Source: Viola odorata (lineage: Eukaryota > Streptophyta > Magnoliopsida > Malpighiales > Violaceae). Taken from it: a DNA stretch of 64,000 bases. A model generated the notes under the pieces. It was not told the DNA's origin. It was given only the letters and a program-made list of their open reading frames with translations, and did not search any database. The stretch covers positions 29,225,523 through 29,289,522 of the forward strand of contig OY829543.1 in NCBI GenBank assembly GCA_963691705.1, given 5' to 3'. This document shows, one piece after another, positions 22,371 through 34,800 of the stretch. Position 1 is the first letter of the stretch, and each line of letters begins with the position of its first letter. Position numbers and translations under genes: made by a program.

Positions 22371-25300
22371 GTGAAGGGTGGTTTAGGGTTATTTCATGTA
22401 ATAATTCCCAAGCCTACTCTTCGCCCATGGGAGAAAATTCCTTGTCTTTTGAAGTCTACAGACTTATTTTCACATCATCGCTTTGAATTACCTTTTAGTT
22501 ATTTTCCAACCCTTTTCCATAGTGCTGATGCATATCTCTCCTATGTAGGTACTTTGTGTGACATTCGCAAAGGAATGGAGCCCGCAGATTCGAGGACGAA
22601 TCCATTTGAAGAGGGAGGAGATGATACGAACATGAGGGCTCTCACTAGTATCCACCTGAAGACCTCATGGATAGGCCGCGCAAGCCATGAGGAATGCCGC
22701 GCCAAGTCCTCGCAAACCATGAAGACATGCGCGCACCAGGCGCGCCAACCCTAGCATCCCATGAAGTCCCCGCGCCTAAGCCATCCGAGGCCTTGCGGTA
22801 GCTCTCCAAGCCAATCTCTTCAAGCCCGCGGTCAAGGCCTTAAGTGAAGGGTGGTTTAGGGTTATTTCATGTAATAATTCCCAAGCCTACTCTTCGCCCA
22901 TGGGAGAAAATTCCTTGTCTTTTGAAGTCTACAGACTTATTTTCACATCATCGCTTTGAATTACCTTTTAGTTATTTTCCAACCCTTTTCCATAGTGCTG
23001 ATGCATATCTCTCCTATGTAGGTACTTTGTGTGACATTCGCAAAGGAATGGAGCCCGCAGATTCGAGGACGAATCCATTTGAAGAGGGAGGAGATGATAC
23101 GAACATGAGGGCTCTCACTAGTATCCACCTGAAGACCTCATGGATAGGCCGCGCAAGCCATGAGGAATGCCGCGCCAAGTCCTCGCAAACCATGAAGACA
23201 TGCGCGCACCAGGCGCGCCAACCCTAGCATCCCATGAAGTCCCCGCGCCTAAGCCATCCGAGGCCTTGCGGTAGCTCTCCAAGCCAATCTCTTCAAGCCC
23301 GCGGTCAAGGCCTTAAGTGAAGGGTGGTTTAGGGTTATTTCATGTAATAATTCCCAAGCCTACTCTTCGCCCATGGGAGAAAATTCCTTGTCTTTTGAAG
23401 TCTACAGACTTATTTTCACATCATCGCTTTGAATTACCTTTTAGTTATTTTCCAACCCTTTTCCATAGTGCTGATGCATATCTCTCCTATGTAGGTACTT
23501 TGTGTGACATTCGCAAAGGAATGGAGCCCGCAGATTCGAGGACGAATCCATTTGAAGAGGGAGGAGATGATACGAACATGAGGGCTCTCACTAGTATCCA
23601 CCTGAAGACCTCATGGATAGGCCGCGCAAGCCATGAGGAATGCCGCGCCAAGTCCTCGCAAACAATGAAGACATGCGTGCACCAGGCGCGCCAACCCTAG
23701 CATCCCATGAAGTCCCCGCGCCTAAGCCATCCGAGGCCTTGCGGTAGCTCTCCAAGCCAATCTCTTCAAGCCCGCGGTCAAGGCCTTAAGTGAAGGGTGG
23801 TTTAGGGTTATTTCATGTAATAATTCCCAAGCCTACTCTTCGCCCATGGGAGAAAATTCCTTGTCTTTTGAAGTCTACAGACTTATTTTCACATCATCGC
23901 TTTGAATTACCTTTTAGTTATTTTCCAACCCTTTTCCATAGTGTTGATGCATATCTCTCCGATGTAGGTACTTTTTGTGACATTCGCAAAGGAATGGAGC
24001 CCGCAGATTCGAGGACGAATGCATTTGACGAGGGAGGAGATGATACGAACACGAGGGCTCTCACTCGTATCCACGTGAAGACCTCATGGATAGGCCGCGC
24101 AAGCCATGAGGAATGCCGCGCCAAGTCCTCGCAAACCATGAAGACATGCGTGCACCAGGCGCGCCAACCCTAGCATCCCATGAATTCCCCGCGCCTAAGC
24201 CATCCGAGGCCTTGCGGTAGCTCTCCAAGCCAATCTCTTCAAGCCCGCGGTCAAGGCCTTAAGTGAAGGGTGGTTTAGGGTTATTTCATGTAATAATTCC
24301 CAAGCCTACTCTTCGCCCATGGGAGAAAATTCCTTGTCTTTTGAAGTCTACAGACTTATTTTCACATCATCGCTTTGAATTACCTTTTAGTTATTTTCCA
24401 ACCCTTTTCCATAGTGCTGATGCATATCTCTCCTATGTAGGTACTTTGTGTGACATTCGCAAAGGAATGGAGCCCGCAGATTCGAGGACGAATCCATTTG
24501 AAGAGGGAGGAGATGATACGAACATGAGGGCTCTCACTAGTATCCACCTGAAGACCTCATGGATAGGCCGCGCAAGCCATGAGGAATGCCGCGCCAAGTC
24601 CTCGCAAACCATGAAGACATGCGCGCACCAGGCGCGCCAACCCTAGCATCCCATGAAGTCCCCGCGCCTAAGCCATCCGAGGCCTTGCGGTAGCTCTCCA
24701 AGCCAATCTCTTCAAGCCCGCGGTCAAGGCCTTAAGTGAAGGGTGGTTTAGGGTTATTTCATGTAATAATTCCCAAGCCTACTCTTCGCCCATGGGAGAA
24801 AATTCCTTGTCTTTTGAAGTCTACAGACTTATTTTCACATCATCGCTTTGAATTACCTTTTAGTTATTTTCCAACCCTTTTCCATAGTGCTGATGCATAT
24901 CTCTCCTATGTAGGTACTTTGTGTGACATTCGCAAAGGAATGGAGCCCGCAGATTCGAGGACGAATCCATTTGAAGAGGGAGGAGATGATACGAACATGA
25001 GGGCTCTCACTAGTATCCACCTGAAGACCTCATGGATAGGCCGCGCAAGCCATGAGGAATGCCGCGCCAAGTCCTCGCAAACAATGAAGACATGCGTGCA
25101 CCAGGCGCGCCAACCCTAGCATCCCATGAAGTCCCCGCGCCTAAGCCATCCGAGGCCTTGCGGTAGCTCTCCAAGCCAATCTCTTCAAGCCCGCGGTCAA
25201 GGCCTTAAGTGAAGGGTGGTTTAGGGTTATTTCATGTAATAATTCCCAAGCCTACTCTTCGCCCATGGGAGAAAATTCCTTGTCTTTTGAAGTCTACAGA

Positions 25301-28046
25301 CTTATTTTCACATCATCGCTTTGAATTACCTTTTAGTTATTTTCCAACCCTTTTCCATAGTGCTGATGCATATCTCTCCTATGTAGGTACTTTGTGTGAC
25401 ATTCGCAAAGGAATGGAGCCCGCAGATTCGAGGACGAATCCATTTGAAGAGGGAGGAGATGATACGAACATGAGGGCTCTCACTAGTATCCACCTGAAGA
25501 CCTCATGGATAGGCCGCGCAAGCCATGAGGAATGCCGCGCCAAGTCCTCGCAAACAATGAAGACATGCGTGCACCAGGCGCGCCAACCCTAGCATCCCAT
25601 GAAGTCCCCGCGCCTAAGCCATCCGAGGCCTTGCGGTAGCTCTCCAAGCCAATCTCTTCAAGCCCGCGGTCAAGGCCTTAAGTGAAGGGTGGTTTAGGGT
25701 TATTTCATGTAATAATTCCCAAGCCTACTCTTCGCCCATGGGAGAAAATTCCTTGTCTTTTGAAGTCTACAGACTTATTTTCACATCATCGCTTTGAATT
25801 ACCTTTTAGTTATTTTCCAACCCTTTTCCATAGTGCTGATGCATATCTCTCCTATGTAGGTACTTTGTGTGACATTCGCAAAGGAATGGAGCCCGCAGAT
25901 TCGAGGACGAATCCATTTGAAGAGGGAGGAGATGATACGAACATGAGGGCTCTCACTAGTATCCACCTGAAGACCTCATGGATAGGCCGCGCAAGCCATG
26001 AGGAATGCCGCGCCAAGTCCTCGCAAACAATGAAGACATGCGTGCACCAGGCGCGCCAACCCTAGCATCCCATGAAGTCCCCGCGCCTAAGCCATCCGAG
26101 GCCTTGCGGTAGCTCTCCAAGCCAATCTCTTCAAGCCCGCGGTCAAGGCCTTAAGTGAAGGGTGGTTTAGGGTTATTTCATGTAATAATTCCCAAGCCTA
26201 CTCTTCGCCCATGGGAGAAAATTCCTTGTCTTTTGAAGTCTACAGACTTATTTTCACATCATCGCTTTGAATTACCTTTTAGTTATTTTCCAACCCTTTT
26301 CCATAGTGCTGATGCATATCTCTCCGATGTAGGTACTTTTTGTGACATTCGCAAAGGAATGGAGCCCGCAGATTCGAGGACGAATGCATTTGACGAGGGA
26401 GGAGATGATACGAACACGAGGGCTCTCACTCGTATCCACGTGAAGACCTCATGGATAGGCCGCGCAAGCCATGAGGAATGCCGCGCCAAGTCCTCGCAAA
26501 CCATGAAGACATGCGTGCACCAGGCGCGCCAACCCTAGCATCCCATGAATTCCCCGCGCCTAAGCCATCCGAGGCCTTGCGGTAGCTCTCCAAGCCAATC
26601 TCTTCAAGCCCGCGGTCAAGGCCTTAAGTGAAGGGTGGTTTAGGGTTATTTCATGTAATAATTCCCAAGCCTACTCTTCGCCCATGGGAGAAAATTCCTT
26701 GTCTTTTGAAGTCTACAGACTTATTTTCACATCATCGCTTTGAATTACCTTTTAGTTATTTTCCAACCCTTTTCCATAGTGCTGATGCATATCTCTCCTA
26801 TGTAGGTACTTTGTGTGACATTCGCAAAGGAATGGAGCCCGCAGATTCGAGGACGAATCCATTTGAAGAGGGAGGAGATGATACGAACATGAGGGCTCTC
26901 ACTAGTATCCACCTGAAGACCTCATGGATAGGCCGCGCAAGCCATGAGGAATGCCGCGCCAAGTCCTCGCAAACCATGAAGACATGCGCGCACCAGGCGC
27001 GCCAACCCTAGCATCCCATGAAGTCCCCGCGCCTAAGCCATCCGAGGCCTTGCGGTAGCTCTCCAAGCCAATCTCTTCAAGCCCGCGGTCAAGGCCTTAA
27101 GTGAAGGGTGGTTTAGGGTTATTTCATGTAATAATTCCCAAGCCTACTCTTCGCCCATGGGAGAAAATTCCTTGTCTTTTGAAGTCTACAGACTTATTTT
27201 CACATCATCGCTTTGAATTACCTTTTAGTTATTTTCCAACCCTTTTCCATAGTGCTGATGCATATCTCTCCTATGTAGGTACTTTGTGTGACATTCGCAA
27301 AGGAATGGAGCCCGCAGATTCGAGGACGAATCCATTTGAAGAGGGAGGAGATGATACGAACATGAGGGCTCTCACTAGTATCCACCTGAAGACCTCATGG
27401 ATAGGCCGCGCAAGCCATGAGGAATGCCGCGCCAAGTCCTCGCAAACAATGAAGACATGCGTGCACCAGGCGCGCCAACCCTAGCATCCCATGAAGTCCC
27501 CGCGCCTAAGCCATCCGAGGCCTTGCGGTAGCTCTCCAAGCCAATCTCTTCAAGCCCGCGGTCAAGGCCTTAAGTGAAGGGTGGTTTAGGGTTATTTCAT
27601 GTAATAATTCCCAAGCCTACTCTTCGCCCATGGGAGAAAATTCCTTGTCTTTTGAAGTCTACAGACTTATTTTCACATCATCGCTTTGAATTACCTTTTA
27701 GTTATTTTCCAACCCTTTTCCATAGTGCTGATGCATATCTCTCCTATGTAGGTACTTTGTGTGACATTCGCAAAGGAATGGAGCCCGCAGATTCGAGGAC
27801 GAATCCATTTGAAGAGGGAGGAGATGATACGAACATGAGGGCTCTCACTAGTATCCACCTGAAGACCTCATGGATAGGCCGCGCAAGCCATGAGGAATGC
27901 CGCGCCAAGTCCTCGCAAACAATGAAGACATGCGTGCACCAGGCGCGCCAACCCTAGCATCCCATGAAGTCCCCGCGCCTAAGCCATCCGAGGCCTTGCG
28001 GTAGCTCTCCAAGCCAATCTCTTCAAGCCCGCGGTCAAGGCCTTAA
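22371..28046 (+). repeat. A-rich block with B every four to five units
   Basis: Order: A A A B (22371, 22844, 23317, 23790), A A A A B (24263, 24736, 25209, 25682, 26155), A A A (26628, 27101, 27574). The A unit after each B carries GCGCGCACCAGG; the later A units in each run carry GCGTGCACCAGG plus a private CAAACAATGAAG change (23317, 24736, 25209, 25682, 27101, 27574) seen nowhere else. The B units at 23790 and 26155 (offset 2,365) have TAGGCCGCGC, unlike the TATGCCGCGC of 18116, 20007 and 21898. Confidence 0.87.
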
Positions 28047-28518
28047 GTGAAGGGTGGTTTAGGGTTATTTCATGTAATAATTCCCAAGCCTACTCTTCGC
28101 CCATGGGAGAAAATTCCTTGTCTTTTGAAGTCTACAGACTTATTTTCACATCATCGCTTTGAATTACCTTTTAGTTATTTTCCAACCCTTTTCCATAGTG
28201 CTGATGCATATCTCTCCTATGTAGGTACTTTGTGTGACATTCGCAAAGGAATGGAGCCCGCAGATTCGAGGACGAATCCATTTGAAGAGGGAGGAGATGA
28301 TACGAGCATGAGGGCTCTCACTCGTATCCACGTGAAGACCTCATGGATAGGTCGCGCAAGACATGGGGAATGTCGGGCCAAGTCCTCGCAAACCATGAAG
28401 ACATGCGCGCACCTGGCGCGCAACCCTAATATCCCATGAAGTCCCCGCGCCTAAGCCATCCGTGACCTTGCGCTAGCTCTCCAAGCCAATCTCTTCAGGC
28501 CCGCGGTCAAGGCCTTAA
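28047..28518 (+). repeat. Hybrid unit: A-type 5' part, C-type 3' part
   Basis: The unit is A-like through GAGCCCGCAG (28253), then C-like from GAGCATGAGG (28304) through AGACATGGGG and CCCTAATATCC, and is followed by a D unit as a true C would be. The switch lies within about 50 bp, over the hairpin and purine run. It closes the A-rich block and restores the C-D order. Confidence 0.8.
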
Positions 28519-31500
28519 GGAAAGGGTAGTTTAGGGTTATTTCATGTAATAATTCCCAAGCCTACTCTTCGCCCATGGGAGAAAAATCCTTGTCTTTTGA
28601 AGTCTACAGACTTATTTTCACATCATCGCTTTGAATTACCTTTTAGTTATTTTCCAACCCTTTTCCATAGTGCTGATGCATATCTCTCCTATGTAGGTAC
28701 TTTGTGTGACATTCGCAAAGGAATGGAGCCCGCAAATTCGAGGACGAATCCATTTGAAGAGGGAGGAGATGATACGAACATGAGGGCTCTCACTAGTATC
28801 CACCTGAAGACCTCATGGATAGGCCGCGCAAGCCATGAGGAATGCCGCGCCAAGTCCTCGCAAACCATGAAGACATGCGTGCACCAGGCGCGCCAACCCT
28901 AGCATCCCATGAAGTCCCCGCGCCTAAGCCATCCGAGGCCTTGCGGTAGCTCTCCAAGCCAATCTCTTCAAGCCCGCGGTCAAGGCCTTAAGTGAAGGGT
29001 GGTTTAGGGTTATTTCATGTAATAATTCCCAAGCCTACTCTTCGCCCATGGGAGAAAAATCCTTGTCTTTTGAAGTCTACAGACTTATTTTCACATCATC
29101 GCTTTGAATTACCTTTTAGTTATTTTCCAACCCTTTTCCATAGTGCTGATGCATATCTCTCCTATGTAGGTACTTTGTGTGACATTCGCAAAGGAATGGA
29201 GCCCGCAGATTCGAGGACGAATCCATTTGAAGAGGGAGGAGATGATACGAACATGAGGGCTCTCACTAGTATCCACCTGAAGACCTCATGGATAGGCCGC
29301 GCAAGCCATGAGGAATGCCGCGCCAAGTCCTCGCAAACCATGAAGACATGCGCGCACCAGGCGCGCCAACCCTAGCATCCCATGAAGTCCCCGCGCCTAA
29401 GCCATCCGAGGCCTTGCAGTAGCTCTCCAAGCCAATCTCTTCAAGCCCGCGGTCAAGGCCTTAAGTGAAGGGTGGTTTAGGGTTATTTCATGTAATAATT
29501 CCCAAGCCTACTCTTCGCCCATGGGAGAAAATTCCTTGTCTTTTGAAGTCTACAGACTTATTTTCACATCATCGCTTTGAATTACCTTTTAGTTATTTTC
29601 CAACCCTTTTCCATAGTGCTGATGCATATCTCTCCTATGTAGGTACTTTGTGTGACATTCGCAAAGGAATGGAGCCCGCAGATTCGAGGACGAATCCATT
29701 TGAAGAGAGAGGAGATGATACGAACATGAGGGCTCTCACTAGTATCCACCTGAAGACCTCATGGATAGGCCGCGCAAACCATGAGGAATGCCGCGCCAAG
29801 TCCTCGCAAACCATGAAGACATGCGTGCACCAGGCGCGCCAACCCTAGCATCCCATGAAGTCCCCGCGCCTAAGCCATCCGAGGCCTTGCGGTAGCTCTC
29901 CAAGCCAATCTCTTCAAGCCCGCGGTCAAGGCCTTAAGTGAAGGGTGGTTTAGGGTTATTTCATGTAATAATTCCCAAGCCTACTCTTCGCCCATGGGAG
30001 AAAATTCCTTGTGTTTTGAAGTCTACAGACTTATTTTCACACCATCGCTTTGAGTTACCTTTCAGTTGTTTTCCAACCCTTTTCCATAGTACTGATGAAT
30101 ATCTCTCCTATGTAGGTACTATGTGTGACATTCCCAAAGGAATGGAACGCGCAGATTCGAGGACGAATCCATTTGAAGAGGGAGGAGATGATACGAGCAT
30201 GAGGGCTCTCACTCGTATCCACGTGAAGACCTCATGGATAGGTCGCGCAAATCATGGGGAATGTCGGGCCAAGTCCTCGCAAACCATGAAGACATGCGCG
30301 CACCTGGCGCGCAACCCTAATATCCCATGAAGTCCCCGCGCCTAAGCCATCCGTGACCTTGCGCTAGCTCTCCAAGCCAATCTCTTCAGGCCCGCGGTCA
30401 AGGCCTTAAGGAAAGGGTAGTTTAGGGTTATTTCATGTAATAATTCCCAAGCCTACTCTTCGCCCATGGGAGAAAAATCCTTGTCTTTTGAAGTCTACAG
30501 ACTTATTTTCACATCATCGCTTTGAATTACCTTTTAGTTATTTTCCAACCCTTTTCCATAGTGCTGATGCATATCTCTCCTATGTAGGTACTTTGTGTGA
30601 CATTCGCAAAGGAATGGAGCCCGCAGATTCGAGGACGAATCCATTTGAAGAGGGAGGAGATGATACGAATATGAGGGCTCTCACTAGTATCCACCTGAAG
30701 ACCTCATGGATAGGCCGCGCAAGCCATGAGGAATGCCGCGCCAAGTCCTCGCAAACCATGAAGACATGCGTGCACCAGGCGCGCCAACCCTAGCATCCCA
30801 TGAAGTCCCCGCGCCTAAGCCATCCGAGGCCTTGCGGTAGCTCTCCAAGCCAATCTCTTCAAGCCCGCGGTCAAGGCCTTAAGTGAAGGGTGGTTTAGGG
30901 TTATTTCATGTAATAATTCCCAAGCCTACTCTTCGCCCATGGGAGAAAATTCCTTGTCTTTTGAAGTCTACAGACTTATTTTCACATCATCGCTTTGAAT
31001 TACCTTTTAGTTATTTTCCAACCCTTTTCCATAGTGCTGATGCATATCTCTCCTATGTAGGTACTTTGTGTGACATTCGCAAAGGAATGGAGCCCGCAGA
31101 TTCGAGGACGAATCCATTTGAAGAGGGAGGAGATGATACGAACATGAGGGCTCTCACTAGTATCCACCTGAAGACCTCATGGATAGGCCGCGCAAGCCAT
31201 GAGGAATGCCGCGCCAAGTCCTCGCAAACCATGAATACATGCGTGCACCAGGCGCGCCAACCCTAGCATCCCATGAAGTCCCCGCGCCTAAGCCATCCGA
31301 GGCCTTGCGGTAGCTCTCCAAGCCAATCTCTTCAAGCCCGCGGTCAAGGCCTTAAGTGAAGGGTGGTTTAGGGTTATTTCATGTAATAATTCCCAAGCCT
31401 ACTCTTCGCCCATGGGAGAAAATTCCTTGTCTTTTGAAGTCTACAGACTTATTTTCACATCATCGCTTTGAATTACCTTTTAGTTATTTTCCAACCCTTT

Positions 31501-31828
31501 TCCATAGTGCTGATGCATATCTCTCCTATGTAGGTACTTTGTGTGACATTCGCAAAGGAATGGAGCCCGCAGATTCGAGGACGAATCCATTTGAAGAGGG
31601 AGGAGATGATACGAACATGAGGGCTCTCACTAGTATCCACCTGAAGACCTCATGGATAGGCCGCGCAAGCCATGAGGAATGCCGCGCCAAGTCCTCGCAA
31701 ACCATGAAGACATGCGTGCACCAGGCGCGCCAACCCTAGCATCCCATGAAGTCCCCGCGCCTAAGCCATCCGAGGCCTTGCGGTAGCTCTCCAAGCCAAT
31801 CTCTTCAAGCCCGCGGTCAAGGCCTTAA
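28519..31828 (+). repeat. D-A-A-C-D-A-A segment
   Basis: Units 28519 (D, with CGCAAATTCGAGG), 28992 (A with GAAAAATCC and TTGCAGTAGC), 29465 (A with GAAGAGAGAGG and GCAAACCATG), 29938 (C with GCAAATCATGG), 30410 (D with GAATATGAGG), 30883 (A with ATGAATACATG) and 31356 (A). The same variant series reappears at 33719-37973, so this is a partial copy of the 13-unit cassette that follows. Confidence 0.85.
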
Positions 31829-34800
31829 GTGAAGGGTGGTTTAGGGTTATTTCATGTAATAATTCCCAAGCCTACTCTTCGCCCATGGGAGAAAATTCCT
31901 TGTCTTTTGAAGTCTACAGACTTATTTTCACATCATCGCTTTGAATTACCTTTTAGTTATTTTCCAACCCTTTTCCATAGTGCTTATGCATCTCTCTCCT
32001 ATGTAGGTACTTTGTGTTACATTCGCAAAGAAATGGAGCGCGCAGATTCGAGGACGAATCCATTTTAAGAGGGAGGAGATGATACGAGCATGAGGGCTCT
32101 CACTCGTATCCACGTGAAGACCTCATGGATAGGCCGCGCAAGACATGAGGAATGTCGGGATAAGTCCTCGCAAACCATGAAGACATGCGCGCACCTGGCG
32201 CGCAACCCTAGTATCCCATGAAGTCCCCGCGCCTAAGCCATCCGAGACCTTGCGCTAGCTCTCCAAGCCAATCTCTTCAGGCCCGTGGTCAAGGCCTTAA
32301 GTAAAGGGTAGTTTAGGGTTATTTCATGTAATAATTCCCAAGCCTACTCTTCGCCCATGGGAGAAAAATCCTTGTCTTTTGAAGTCTACAGACTTATTTT
32401 CACATCATCGCTTTGAATTACCTTATAGTTATTTTCCAACCCTTTTCCATAGTGCTGATGCATATCTCTCCGATGTAGGTACTTTTTGTGACATTCGCAA
32501 AGGAATGGAGCCCGCAGATTCGAGGACGAATGCATTTGACGAGGGAGGAGATGATACGAACACGAGGGCTCTCACTCGTATCCACGTGAAGACCTCATGG
32601 ATAGGCCGCGCAAGCCATGAGGAATGCCGCGCCAAGTCCTCGCAAACCATGAAGACATGCGTGCACCAGGCGCGCCAACCCTAGCATCCCATGAATTCCC
32701 CGCGCCTAAGCCATACGAGGCCTTGCGGTAGCTCTCCAAGCCAATCTCTTCTAGCCCGCGGTCAAGGCCTTAAGTGAAGGGTGGTTTAGGGTTATTTCAT
32801 GTAATAATTCCCAAGCCTACTCTTCGCCCATGGGAGAAAATTCCTTGTGTTTTGAAGTCTACAGACTTATTTTCACACCATCGCTTTGAGTTACCTTTCA
32901 GTTGTTTTCCAACCCTTTTCCATAGTACTGATGAATATCTCTCCTATGTAGGTACTATGTGTGACATTCCCAAAGGAATGGAACGCGCAGATTCGAGGAC
33001 GAATCCATTTGAAGAGGGAGGAGATGATACGAGCATGAGGGCTCTCACTCGTATCCACGTGAAGACCTCATGGATAGGTCGCGCAAGACATGGGGAATGT
33101 CGGGCCAAGTCCTCGCAAACCATGAAGACATGCGCGCACCTGGCGCGCAACCCTAATATCCCATGAAGTCCCCGCGCCTAAGCCATCCGTGACCTTGCGC
33201 TAGCTCTCCAAGCCAATCTCTTCAGGCCCGCGGTCAAGGCCTTAAGGAAAGGGTAGTTTAGGGTTATTTCATGTAATAATTCCCAAGCCTACTCTTCGCC
33301 CATGGGAGAAAAATCCTTGTCTTTTGAAGTCTACAGACTTATTTTCACATCATCGCTTTGAATTACCTTTTAGTTATTTTCCAACCCTTTTCCATAGTGC
33401 TGATGCATATCTCTCCTATGTAGGTACTTTGTGTGACATTCGCAAAGGAATGGAGCCCGCAGATTCGAGGACGAATCCATTTGAAGAGGGAGGAGATGAT
33501 ACGAACATGAGGGCTCTCACTAGTATCCACCTGAAGACCTCATGGATAGGCCGCGCAAGCCATGAGGAATGCCGCGCCAAGTCCTCGCAAACCATGAAGA
33601 CATGCGCGCACCAGGCGCGCCAACCCTAGCATCCCATGAAGTCCCCGCGCCTAAGCCATCCGAGGCCTTGCAGTAGCTCTCCAAGCCAATCTCTTCAAGC
33701 CCGCGGTCAAGGCCTTAAGTGAAGGGTGGTTTAGGGTTATTTCATGTAATAATTCCCAAGCCTACTCTTCGCCCATGGGAGAAAAATCCTTGTCTTTTGA
33801 AGTCTACAGACTTATTTTCACATCATCGCTTTGAATTACCTTTTAGTTATTTTCCAACCCTTTTCCATAGTGCTGATGCATATCTCTCCTATGTAGGTAC
33901 TTTGTGTGACATTCGCAAAGGAATGGAGCCCGCAGATTCGAGGACGAATCCATTTGAAGAGGGAGGAGATGATACGAACATGAGGGCTCTCACTAGTATC
34001 CACCTGAAGACCTCATGGATAGGCCGCGCAAGCCATGAGGAATGCCGCGCCAAGTCCTCGCAAACCATGAAGACATGCGCGCACCAGGCGCGCCAACCCT
34101 AGCATCCCATGAAGTCCCCGCGCCTAAGCCATCCGAGGCCTTGCAGTAGCTCTCCAAGCCAATCTCTTCAAGCCCGCGGTCAAGGCCTTAAGTGAAGGGT
34201 GGTTTAGGGTTATTTCATGTAATAATTCCCAAGCCTACTCTTCGCCCATGGGAGAAAATTCCTTGTCTTTTGAAGTCTACAGACTTATTTTCACATCATC
34301 GCTTTGAATTACCTTTTAGTTATTTTCCAACCCTTTTCCATAGTGCTGATGAATATCTCTCCTATGTAGGTACTTTGTGTGACATTCGCAAAGGAATGGA
34401 GCCCGCAGATTCGAGGACGAATCCATTTGAAGAGAGAGGAGATGATACGAACATGAGGGCTCTCACTAGTATCCACCTGAAGACCTCATGGATAGGCCGC
34501 GCAAGCCATGAGGAATGCCGCGCCAAGTCCTCGCAAACCATGAAGACATGCGTGCACCAGGCGCGCCAACCCTAGCATCCCATGAAGTCCCCGCGCCTAA
34601 GCCATCCGAGGCCTTGCGGTAGCTCTCCAAGCCAATCTCTTCAAGCCCGCGGTCAAGGCCTTAAGTGAAGGGTGGTTTAGGGTTATTTCATGTAATAATT
34701 CCCAAGCCTACTCTTCGCCCATGGGAGAAAATTCCTTGTGTTTTGAAGTCTACAGACTTATTTTCACACCATCGCTTTGAGTTACCTTTCAGTTGTTTTC

